Made by a program: the position numbers and the translations under genes. DNA of 64,000 nucleotides from Otis tarda. Taxonomy: Eukaryota > Chordata > Aves > Otidiformes > Otididae. Location: contig CM048552.1 in assembly GCA_026413225.1 (NCBI GenBank), forward strand, positions 200,087,553 to 200,151,552, read 5' to 3'. The notes under the pieces are model-generated. The model did no database searches, was not told where the DNA came from, and saw only the letters and a list, made by a program, of their open reading frames with translations. This document shows, piece by piece, positions 21,098-33,300 of this stretch (positions within the stretch are counted from its first letter, which is position 1; each line of letters starts with the position of its first letter).

Positions 21098-24000
21098 GGC
21101 AAATAATAAAATATTGGTTAATAAGCCCTCCTCCAGATATTACCTGCAAGACATCACAATTTTCATTGCCCATTGCAAGTGGTAATTAACTATGATAAAC
21201 AAAGTCAGCATAGCTATCAGAAAAAAAAAACAAAACAAACCAACACTTAAAAACCTAGACTATCAATAGTAATGTCAATGAACAAAAATATACACATATT
21301 TCCAAAAATATGGGCTTTAAAGTACATCATATTTACACTTGATAATAATATTCTTCTATATTGTGCCAAATTTGGACCAAGAGTAAGACAACTGCAGAAA
21401 AAAACTGAAAGTCACGCCTGCTTATGCATGGACAAGCCTATGACATAACGTTATTACCACAACGAGGAACATGCTTTATTCCCAAACACTTACTAAAACC
21501 AGAAATACTGACTGATCATTTATTATTGATTGAGTGCACTACGAGGTGTCACAAAAACACAACTCTGATTGATTAAATAATTGCATTGCCATAAAAGCTG
21601 AGGGACAATATCCCGTTCCTGTGTGGAGTCACCTTGCTTCAAAGTCAGTGTGAATTGCTGGTGTGTGTGCAAGGGCAAAATCTAGCCTGAAGTCATCCCC
21701 CAGCATCAGAAAATAAAACAACATGTATCAATGAGTATTTTAAACAACATAATTTGATTATTTGACACTGTACACAGCCTAAGGCCTAAGTCTAGCCATG
21801 TCAGAATAGGGCGAAGGGCTTGCTCTAGAGGCTGTATGTCATCCTGTCGTACTATCGTCTATTTGCTCTCACACCTCCATATCACCTCAAGAAAGTAAAT
21901 GGTGAAACAGAGCTGTAACAGAATACTTGTGGTAATCAGTTCCTGCAGAGGCATAGCAGATTCCTTCATCAACAAAATTAGGAGGCTATATAGACATAGG
22001 GCTCACTTCTACAAGCAATCTATGTACTGAAGTTAATGGGGAGATTGTTAAAAAATAGATGCAAGTCTTTGAAATAGACTTCAATTTAGCTTTTAAAGAC
22101 CATCACACAGACGTGTATCAGATTTAAGAGAAGTTCAGATTCGCTAACAGAAGAAATGGAGTGCTGAATTTTTTTTCAACTCTGAAATTAATATTTCCAT
22201 GAAGGATAAGACAGGATCAGCACAGAGCGCTTCATCACGAGGTATGTGATGGACAGGAATGCTTTTCCTTAGAAATAAAGAAATGAACTAACTGTTACTG
22301 AGGAAAACACCAGCACTTTAGACTCATCCTGATGGTTTTTTGTCTGAATCTGGGTGTTTAGCACTGAGCACAGTGCTTCAACTTACACCCATCTGGTTGG
22401 GTGAAGCAAGGCTATTGCTGCCTTTGATTATAAAAGCTCCTCTGCAAAAAAATAGAAAAGTGCAAGTTGGTTTTTTTTTTTTGCAATAGCCCTGCAGGAA
22501 AGAAACATAAATAATTTGTACAAAACATGTAAGTTCGCTTTTAGTGTAATTCCAATCTTCTGCAAAATGCTGAGCAATCAGGAAATCAAGCAGTTAGTGA
22601 GATATGCCTTAAGCAGTCTCTGATACTGTGGGCCCTCTCTTATCCAGAATCCTGCTAATTTTTCTCGTTGTGTTATTTCATGTACTGCATCACACAGACA
22701 AAGACAACATATCTTCTCTCTTTTTCTGAGACTGCCGTCTTTAAATCACATTTACTACATCATGTACATTTTTTAGACATATAACAGGGACAAAACATAA
22801 AATGATACAGTACACAAATAACAAGCTAAAAAGTAGTTACACATGTATATATATGTATACATTCAATTCATATATACATCTGCTATAATCACTTGTGCTC
22901 TGTATATTTAACACAAGAAAAAAGTTATTAGAAATAGTGATGTTTGTCTGAGTTGGATTTTGTAACCAACATGAAGTTTTTTTGATTGCACAGTTGATTA
23001 CTTACTGACTGTATTTTCTGTAATTTTGGCCTGTTCATCTCATGAGCTCCCACATGTCAAAAAACAAGGACTACTAAATAATGTCAAAACAATAAAAGCA
23101 TCTAATGAAAACTAATGGTTCTAATTTCAATAAAAGAGGCACAAGGGTAATGTCACGGTGTACAGTGTGATCAAAAAAGCCATCTGACATCTCCTAAATA
23201 GAAGTATTATCAGGAAAACATAATTTCTATAAAATTAGAAGTCTCTGCCAACCACTTCAACTACCAGAAAACTTCCACCTTTTCATCAGTAAAATCAAAC
23301 CAGATTTTTACATTTCAAATAAAATAAAAATTTTATTTTAAACTGACTTATAAAATTTTGTTTCAGAACTGTCCATCTCTAGTCATTTCTTTCTCCAGTC
23401 AATTTTTCATTCTCACTTGGAATAGAGCTCACAAGCTGTCCAGAGATGGACTCAATAAAGATACAGTAGCATCATTTATATTGTTAAGCTTTCCTCAGAT
23501 CAAGAAAGTCTAACTAGCTGCCTTCAAAAATTCAGTTTCAGAGTCTAAATATTCCCATTTTCAGTCTCAGATTTTCCAATTAACAGAAGATTTCAACAAT
23601 TAAATGATCTGTGGCTGTGAAACAGGAAAAGGTTGAAATCACCAGAATATAGGATAGCTCATGTAGTAAGGAGAAACTTTATAATTTTCAACCAGGAGTA
23701 CAGTGCCAGAGTCTAGGAAAGACAATTTATGCTGTTAAACCATTTATAATGGTTATTAAAGTAGAAAAAGAGGAAATTTTAAGGTATCATATATAATAAT
23801 AAATAAAATATTGTAATATGTCATATATATAATAAATGTTACATATATATTTGCAAAAAAAAACCCTGTAAGATTCATCTAAAAGAAGTACAAAATGTGA
23901 AGTAGGTAGTATAGTTATACCAGTGTACAACCAAATGTCTGAGGCTGAAGAAAGCAATGTTGCCCACGGAAAACAAAAAAAGAAGCCTAAGAAGAAAATT

Positions 24001-24264
24001 AAGTTTACTCCCAAAGGCAATGGACAAGTGTAGCAAGAAGAAAACTGGAATTAGTAATGCTGCCCAAAAGAGTAAAAGAGGCTCAAACGGGGTTTGGGCA
24101 AGGACTCGAGAATCAACCAGCACATGAGAAGAGGAAGAAGTGAATGGCCCTAGTGACACAGACTAGCACTTTCATACTTAACAACAGCTATGGGGAAGCT
24201 CTAATGGTCCACCAAAAGGCAGAGTAATTCTGATAAATACAGAGCAGTAAACCTGATTATAGAG
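21098..24264. other. AT-rich non-coding stretch
   Basis: No gene or recent mobile element is recognised. A/T-rich microsatellite-like patches lie near 22847-22880 (TATATA) and 23789-23850. A short lysine-rich frame at 23935-24033 is discussed among the rejected items. Confidence 0.6.
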
Positions 24265-24411
24265 TTGATTGGGGGTCGGGGGCGAGGGGGTGGGGGAATA
24301 TGAAGGGAACAACTAGGGGGAAAAGAGAAACTTGAGCAATAAGCAGGAGGAGTTTAGGAGTCAAGTTGACTGGTGGGCGTTTGGCCTTTAGCCAAGGTCA
24401 ACCCACCACAC
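24265..24411 (+). mobile_element. probable LTR 3'-end fragment
   Basis: GTGGGCGTTTGG, then CCTTTAGCCAAGGTCAACCC and ACCACA at 24374-24411, closely resembles the U5 terminus shared by several avian ERVL-type LTRs, which ends in a 'CCAGCCAGGGTCAACCCACCACA' motif. A G-rich tract upstream (24271-24296) is where related LTRs also carry one (compare 4615-4636). No matching U3, TATA box or AATAAA is evident, so either the 5' part was lost or it has diverged beyond recognition. The left boundary is a guess. Confidence 0.45.
24271..24296 (+). other. strong G-quadruplex motif
   Basis: Four runs of five Gs (24271-24275, 24278-24282, 24286-24290, 24292-24296) are separated by loops of 2, 3 and 1 bases. 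This is the most regular G-quadruplex pattern in the window and is set in AT-rich DNA. Confidence 0.85.
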
Positions 24412-27348
24412 TCTTCATGAGATTCTTTTTTATAAATTTTTAATTTAATTTAATTCTGAGGCAGAAGCTCTCCTGCCTTAGATTTACTGAACTGCAAACT
24501 AAGCACGGGTAAAGTTCTGTGAGGTGAGGAAAAAACATCATCGACATGAAAATACACCGGAAGATCCAATCTGGGTGAATCCACCAACACCAAGGTTGAA
24601 AACCTCCTAATATACCATGAGAGCTATTCTCTGCACTGTAAAAAACTCAGATTTGTAAGGGCAGTTAAACCGAGTTATTTCAGTAGATGTGGAATTCACC
24701 AAGACAAAATTATTTGATGTTTGAGAGAAAAAAGGCACACCTTTAAGTCACTTCTACAAGAAACACAATTCTGAGAGGAAATCCAGCTAATCCCCAATAT
24801 ATACAATTTTCTACATTAGTAAAGCAATTAGTAAAGCAATTAATGCTCTGCTACCCTCAAGAAGGCCAAATACTGTCTACAACTGAATATTGCCTTCTTC
24901 CACCAACAGAAATTTGCACCAGCCATCTAAGAGGTGAGCTACTGGTAACCCAGCCAATGCCACATATATCTAAAAGTAAGTAAGAGCCCTCCCTATCAAC
25001 CATGATGCCCTGGATAGACAGATTTTTAGGTCAGAAGAAACCACACTAGGATCTTGCTTAAGCAACCTCATGATGTGGGCTATGGTATTTTATTTGCTCT
25101 ATCTAAATTAACTTATTCAAAGTTTGAAAAACTTTTTAAAGAGTTTTAAATTTTTATTGCTCTTGTTTGTTTGGTTGGTTTTTAATCGTAACAAAAGGTC
25201 AGCCTAATCAAATCTGAGAAATGTAAACAGGTCTATTTGCACCACAAGGGTTGTACTTTCAGAGAAATAATGGGCTATAAAACTATGAAGGTCTTTCTCA
25301 TTTTCAAAACTGCATTTAAAATAACACATGCTAGAGTCATATGTTCTGGTGGCAGATACTTTTATTGATCCAGAGCACAGTTTGCAGCACTCAGCCTATA
25401 GGCATTGGGGAACCTGTGCACAAATGGCCCAATGTAGAATCCTGCAAGTCCTGACTGTGACTGTAAATTCTTTTCCTTTGAGGAATTACACAACTGCAAC
25501 AGCTTCCATTTGCTGTTGCCCTTTGGTGTGAATATGGCACCTTACATAAATAATGGCTTGACCTACAATAAGTTTCGTAGATGGTCCAATCCCAGTTAAC
25601 ACCCTTGCACAAATGAGAAGTTCAGATTCATCTGCCTTATAGTTTTTTCTTTTGCTTTAAAGACAAAGTCTTAAACATAAACCATATTAAAATTAATCTG
25701 TAGTAGACGACTTACTTTTTCTTCCTTATTTTATTTTGCTATCAATTCCACACAGGCACAGTTACTTTTTGCATTAATTTGTTTTAAATCTTCTCTTGGG
25801 TATCACTACAAAGCTGGTTCATGTCAATAAGGCAACTGAACACACCATATACTACTGACTGGGGTAAATCCTGTGATTAACTTGGCCTCCTTCCTTGCTA
25901 GACTGAAGCAATGCTCTTATGAGTAGCTGCTGTAGGCTGGTTATTGAAAATGAAAGGTGCTTAGCACTTTGCATGCATAGCCCTTTATAAAAAATATATA
26001 AAGGTCAAATAAGTTATTTATTGGGTATCTTTTTCCATTTTACATATGCCACCCTGTTTCAGCATTGAAGGTCTGATTTTCAGTTGTTGTAAATTCAAAC
26101 CAATTGACATATGTTAATCAGCTGAGAAACTGGAAAACAGTGAGAATGGTCATCCTATTTTTGGCTCAAATGCAATTTTCTACTTATATTCACAGATTCC
26201 CTCTCTTCTGCAACGTCTAAGCCTCACATGATTTTTTCCTCTTAAAGTTGCCTTTTTCCTAATTTTTTTGCAACTTCGCTTGTTCAAAAACTGTTAGGTA
26301 ATAGTCTTGTACAGGTGACTCAAAGTAAAGCTACTTCTTCAGTGATGGCCTGTCTCCATTAATTCAATTCCATAAATAAAATAGATCAAACTCAGCATGG
26401 CAAAACAGACCTGTTCTCTCCAGGATCGCTTATGCTTCTCTATGCAGTTCTGACACAGCCCAACATAATTTTGACCCCTTCTCCTCACCTACTTCACCCG
26501 CACAACGTCTGATAGTACTTTTTTCCTTACATTGCACCTAAGATGTTTTATTTCCTTTGTCATCCTATTGCATCTTCACCAATCTGATTCACAGAAATGC
26601 CTGCACACTGGCCTGGCAGAGATCACACTCATTGCTTTCTGGTCCACGTAAGAGTCGTCTCTGACAGGGTCTCCCTTGCTTCTTCTCATCACAGCCTCAC
26701 CTCTGAGCTCTCACCAGCCTTACTTCTGAGTTCTCTAGTTGCAGTAAATTAAAAGTAAATAGTCATGGAGGCATTATTCACACCTCATTTGTTACATTTC
26801 TCACAGATATGCCCTTACCCCCCTCCATGCTTTGACTCCAATGGAATCACCCGCTCTGAAATGCTCCCTACTCCCTGCCAGGTCTCCCCTGGAGGCACTC
26901 TTCTTCCTACCGCAGCTCTCAGACACGCCTGCTAGCGGGCACAGGTGAGAAGCCCACATTCATCCAGCCAGAACTGCTGGAAGAAAAAGGCTAGAAGCAG
27001 CCCAATATCCTAATGCTACATGTAATGTATCCAGAGCTTCATGAGGATGAAAGCAGAAGACAGCACATGCCCACATGGGGCTAGGAGGCAGTACAGCAGG
27101 GAAGCAGGTGCAAAGCTCTCAATCAGGTCCTACCCAAAAGACGACACGGGAGTATTTCCCATCCCAGACCAGCTGGGACTGAGTGTGAGCACAGCCCTGG
27201 GGTCCCTGGCTAGCCTCAGCAGCATCCGCTAGCTCCCACCGCGGTGGGGTTTATTTATCCAGTTGCCCATCCAGCGATGCCTGTGATGGGCAGCCTCAGC
27301 ACTGTCCTGCACACAGCCCTGGCAGGGGGCTGCGTGGAGGCTACGCAA
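24412..27348. other. non-coding stretch
   Basis: Mostly AT-rich. The final part, about 26.8-27.37 kb, is richer in G and C and contains a 63-codon frame without recognisable features. A perfect 8-bp inverted repeat CCTTTATA/TATAAAGG lies at 25982-26004. No gene is called. Confidence 0.6.
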
Positions 27349-27371
27349 GAGCCACAGGTTGGTCACTCCTG
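27349..27371 (-). repeat. possible hAT-type (Charlie-like) terminal inverted repeat
   Basis: Read on the minus strand this is CAGGAGTGACCAACCTGTGG followed by CTC. It resembles the terminal sequence of many hAT-Charlie elements (CAGGGGTGTCCAACCTGTGGC). I could not find the partner terminus or an 8-bp target duplication, so this may be a broken copy or chance. Confidence 0.3.
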
Positions 27372-30300
27372 ACTTAGATGGATCAGCGCAGACAGCAACG
27401 GCTTAAATACTACAAATGTGTTAAATTTAGACTCAGACAGGAGCAAACCTGTAAATAATGAGACATTTGCCTAGCATCAATCTGACTCTCTGCATATTAC
27501 ATGTGTTCTTGCTGCTTTATGCATTTTTTAAGATGCAGGCTGTGCTGTCCTCTGCATTTGTAAAGGGCTCAGTAAATTTTGAATAACACTGGAATACTAA
27601 TAGTAATGATAATTATTGCCCTACTCTTATCTAAAATACTTACTGTATTAATAATTCTCCACACTATCAACATTATGTAATAATTAAATTAATAACTTTT
27701 GCATAAATCATTAGCACTTTATTTCTACACTATAATTTGAAAATCTGAGAAATAATATAGTACTAATTAGTGTACACAGAACTTCTGAATAATGAGTAAA
27801 GGATATTTATTTGTCCTTTCTTAATAAAGCCATATTTCTCCAAAGCCACACAAACAGTCCAGTAAGAAATTAAATTCTATATAAAAAAAGTAATTTTCAG
27901 CACTATCCATTCTTTTCTGCAGTGCACCCGAACTCAAAAAGCAAGAAACTACCCTCTGCCTTATGAATACTAAATGAGCATTCTGCATCTAAAGGTTAGT
28001 CCAGAAAAATCAGTCTGTCTGCCTGTATTTTTATGAGAATTGCAGAATATTTTATGTGTATTGCTCTTTTTAAGGGTAGCCTAAACCTGTATTGCACGTC
28101 AGCAAACTTTAAATTAGCATATTGTTTTTTTCCATAAAAACATAACATTATAAATAACCTTCAAAACACAATTGCAAATTTTTAAAGTGTTAAAATAGAT
28201 AATTCAAAAATAGCTCTCCCCTACTTTATCTCATTCAGGAAATCCACAAATGCATTACATGTCTTTAAAGAGGCTCTCTATACATAAACATTTTGGGAGT
28301 CTTACGTGTTTTAAGAGGGCCCTTTTCATGAAAGTCATAGCAGCCATAAAGCCTGACTATGGCCACTGAGTTTAATTTACTCAGTTCAGAGTTCAAATGC
28401 CACAAACAGGCAATTATGAAGATGAAATAGATTTCCTAACAACTGGAGGCCATACCTTGCATTACCCAACACCTAAATTAGGGAAGAGCAAAGCCTGGCT
28501 AGAGTACACAACGGCCCAGTTCTGAGCTGGAGTACCAGCTCTGATTTTCTGGCCAATGTTTTAGGGTTGCAATCAAAAGCAGTACACACATGAACCTATT
28601 TACACCAGGGTTTTCCTGTCATATATTTTATTCTCAGAGCTTAACACGGGAAGGTTCTCCATGCCTTTTACTCAATGTAGGCAAGCCACTGTAAGCCAGC
28701 TAAGTGTTTCTGCTTTCAAATATGACCAGCCTTCACAACTGACACGGTAAACCAGCCTAGTGACAGATACTACCACGTTACCAAATGTCTTGACAAAAAT
28801 ATGTGTCTGGGGAGAGGATGATAACAGAGTTTTGCCAACACATGCAAGAAAAGGAAGTATAACACTTTCCATATTGTAATTCAGCACTCTCCAAACACAA
28901 ACAATACATATTACACATTCCAACTGCCAGCCAATACATCTTGCAACACTCTCTCCGGTACTACAGCATTAGCTGTAGTGCTATGGGGAGTATCTATAGC
29001 ATGGTATGACCGTACTCAACTTCTTTAAAACAAAGAAAGATGTGAATTCATGGCAGTCACATGCCTAGAGTTATCCTCATAGAGTGCATGTGAGGAAAGA
29101 CAGCCAAAAAAATTTTTCATTTACTGGGGGTAATCTACAAATTCTGGGTGATGATTAATTCATTGATTCATGAGAATAAAGTTCTCTGGACAGCATCACC
29201 AGTCCAGACTGACTTTCCAGGAATGTTGAATTTTATATCTGGATCTCCGAATTATTAAAACACAGAGAAAAAATACAAAGCAAAACTACAGGTGATCAGG
29301 TCTTTTTTTTTTTTTGTGGCAGAGTATATTTGAAGGCTTAAAATCATATTTGTTCCAGTAAATAAAATGTATTCATATGTTAGCTATACAATAATATATA
29401 GAGAGAGCATCAGGACAAAAGACTAAAATCCTGCAGACTGGCTCCACTTCCTGACACTATCTCACTCTAAACAAAATACAAATACATCTTTCCATCCTAA
29501 CACATTTTAGGAGATAGGAGGAAAGCAGAGTAACTATTTTGGACAGAGGCTGCTATTAGCATCTCCAACACAGAGTTTATTCCAAATTTGGTGCTATGGC
29601 TCTGCAGATCTCAGATCAGAATCAAGCCTCTAGGCATTAACTGAGATAAACAAAGTATGATACGTCAAATCTAATTATGCTATAAATATCCAAGTAAGAT
29701 CTAGATCTCTAAGGTAATTCTAAAAAGCCTCAGTGACAGAGGGGCAAATATGATTAAGTTTAAACTGCAAACAGCTTGTGAAATATGGGAAACAGCTTTA
29801 CATGTGAAAATATCTGTAGGGAAATATTTTCCTTTAACTAACAAGGCAGGAAATTTTCTGACATAATAAATAATTTCTTCAGTAGCTTAAGGCATCTTAA
29901 AGAAGAAGGAAGAGATGCTAAATAAACTACTATATATTCTTGTTTCAAAGCCATCATCAATAATACTTGTTTTATAATTATCAAGTTATGAAAAATAGTG
30001 GAAAGCAAAGCAGTTACAAAATACTATGGAAAAATAATTTCTTATATGTTTGCACTAGTTATAATTATGAAATAAGCAGTTAACTTGGTTAATGCTTAAT
30101 TTTGTTTGGGACAATTAAAAAGGTAGCTTCCCCCTCGTCCTACTTCTCAATTTTCATATCAGGGTAAAGCAAGAATAAAATGGCAGCAGACAATTCAAAT
30201 ACAATCCTTTGCCCAGGAAGACTGCAGAAAAAAAAATGTTTAGTTAAAGTGCCAGTCCTCTGCCATCCCATTTATTATGCATAGAGGTACTGATGTATGG

Positions 30301-33300
30301 TTAAGTGCACCTAGCTACAACTTTATTTTAAGATCAGACTGAAACTGAGCTTGTAAATGCCTACTGAACAACTGTCAGACTCTGCCCTCTAGTCCTCCTG
30401 TGAGTGTTCAAGTCATAGGAGTCCACTTTCTCAGTCAAATGAGGGAAGTTCCAAAAGTCTGCTCAGTGCTGTTTTCAGGAACAAATTTAGATGCTTGTAA
30501 GGCACCCAGAGCTATAGGGATTAATTAAATCCATTTCCTTTTGCATTATCCTAAAGCAACTCCATTAACTTTCTACCTCTTTGAGCTACATATACCAACA
30601 CTGGCTCACAGGACACCTGGTCGGCTCTACACTTAGATGTGCTGTGAGAAACCTTTCGGGAGAACCTCAGGAACACCACCTGCCATGAAATCCCACATAT
30701 TGCACTCACCAAACCTCCATCTTTCCCATGCAAACACTATGCATGCTGAGGGTCTTCATCTTACATTCAAATTCATTTACAGCAGCTATGTTGTATCTGC
30801 CCATGTAACTTTTTTCATTGATTTACGTTGCCTTGGTTCGTTTATCAAGTGATAAAACATCAGATCACTTACATATACACAAGAGTATATCTAAAACCTA
30901 CATCTTGACTGTACAGTACATTCTGTACATAAATCTGCTACTCAGTGATCATTAACTAAAACTTGTTTTAGCTTTACTGGCCATACAAGCATTATAGATA
31001 GGAACCACACCTAGCTATGCAGGCTAGGACTTGGATACGGCCTCTCCAAGATGAAAGCCTGGTTCAGAACTGTTCTAAGCTTTCAGGTACAAAGTACAAA
31101 ACTGTGATCACAGATTCATATAACTCTAAGACTCACTTCCAAGTTTGGACATGTGAATAGAGAAATGTATAGAGAAATGAAACGTCAGCTTTGACAGATA
31201 CAGATTTAACTGCTGGGACAGTTCTGCAGAAACCAGCCTGCTGCCTTCCCACAGTCTGAACTGGGGCCAGTGACAGATACATTTGCAGGTCTTCCCATGC
31301 TGAAGGAATATATCTCATAGTTTATGAAGAGTGAAGTAATGTAAAAAGGGCTAGATAAGACAGAAAAATCACCTAAAGGAAGGATTACTCTGAGCTGCAA
31401 GGGGAGATTTTTCCAAGCTGCAGAGAGGTAAGGCAGTGCAATGTACAGTGGAGATGTGATCCCAGATGTCAGTGGACATTGCCAGAAGTCAGTTGTTGGC
31501 TAGGCCCATTCTCAGGTAATTTCATGTGCCTAAGTAGCAACATAAGTGGGCAAAAAGGAAATCCAGGGCCTGCAGAAGAGTCCTCTGCTATCTTGGTACC
31601 CAGGCACCAACATAGTGTTTTTCACAGAGCCTTTGAGCACGGCGCTCAAACAGAAGAGATCTTGGGAAATGGTTCATTTTCTTCACACCCCTTTAAGGCG
31701 TTGCAAACTGGAGGCCTTGGACACACTACGTGACTCCTTTATCCTTCACAGTTTCCTCACATAGCACCTCAGAAAATGCAAAGACTGATAAAAGCTCTCC
31801 AGCCCCTCCAGCAATGCACTTTTTTCCTCCTCACTCCATTCACCTTGTAATCAGAAAGCCTCACCAACCCTTATTGGACAAAAGACACCTGGTAAGTTAT
31901 GATTTAGGTCAATAATACGACATCTTTAAATAGCATCACGAACAGAGAAATTACAGCCCTGATCTGAAGACATAATCTAAATTAGACCCATGGAATACTG
32001 AAACATCATATTTGCAGGAATAAGTGCAGAACAGAGTGACAGGAGGCTAATTGCATGGATTTATTTTTCAAGGACAGTTTTATGGAGAAAATTCTCATGT
32101 TTACAAGACTATCTCTACTGATGGCCCTGGGAGAATTACAGGATCTTAAGAGTCTGCCTGGGGAAAGTTAAGAACTGATACATACATTCTCAAAGCATAA
32201 ACATGCACTTACCTTCAATACTATTAACTACACTGGAATTAAATTATGGCCCTATAGACTTAAATAAGTATACATTTCAAAGAATTAATTTTTAAAATTT
32301 ACATTTATTTTCAGGACTAAAATTCACCACTTATTAAAAAACTACATATTAGAACCTAAGGTCACAGACATGTATTTACTTTGCAGGCAGCTGGAAGAGC
32401 TGCAAATGTTATTACCTCAGGCCATTTTTTACCACCTCCATGTTGGAGATCACCATGACAACAGGAAAGTGAACTAAATGGAGCCCACAAGTGTTTCCAA
32501 AACTCAACGCGCCAATGCAAAAGCTTCTTTTTTTTAAATCTTAAATCAAGAGTGAAGCTATTTCAATCTAACATGGTTGACTCCACATTTAAACAAGGAA
32601 AAGGTCAGGGGAAGGCAGCAGTCGCCCACGCACTGAGTTGTACGACAGAAGTCTTAGGCTGTAACACGGAGTTGGGCTACCAGCATTCAAAATATCGGCA
32701 GCAAGCTCCAGAAAAGGCCAGATGCCATTGCTGGGGAACTCACTTAACATCAATCTGAGCCGAAAGTTCCCAATGCTACACATGAGCAACGTTCTAGTGG
32801 AGTCTCCCGACCCCTGGCAGGACCTGCTTTGCAATTTCTAGTCCTTGAAGGACATTAACAGTAAGTTAAGACATACAAAGTTTACAGATAATTCTTTAGA
32901 AAAATACAGTAAATGATCATATTTTTCTTCTGATTCATTCACTTCTAATTACATACATGTATGTAAATTATAACACATAGTAGCTGATTTAGGGTTCAGC
33001 TTTTGTTTCACTTCTGAGATGAAATACAGATCTCTAGACTTCAAAGTCATTAATATAAACTTCAGATTTATCTTTCTTTATCTTGTGTAATGTCATCTTC
33101 TTTGTAATTTAACTGCAAATATCATAAAGTCTTACAAAAGTATTTTCTCTATATAGAACAGAAATCAAAACATGTGCCAGGTTCATAAAGATTTTTAGAC
33201 TTCCCCCCTCCCATTTTTATCTGGATTTATGCATACAATTTGTTCTGAAATTTTGTCTCATGTTATCAGCCTTCAAAATAAATCCATAAAGTTTTTTGTT

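Noticed and set aside
23935..24033. Short ATG frame encoding a lysine-rich peptide (KQKKKPKKKIKFTPKG)
   Set aside because: Only 32 codons in A-rich DNA. It suggests a processed pseudogene, but I cannot name a parent gene and see no poly(A) tail.
23875..24159. 94-codon hydrophobic minus-strand frame
   Set aside because: It is the complement of the lysine- and glutamate-rich A-rich stretch. Complements of AAA/GAA codons read as F, L and S, which imitate membrane segments.
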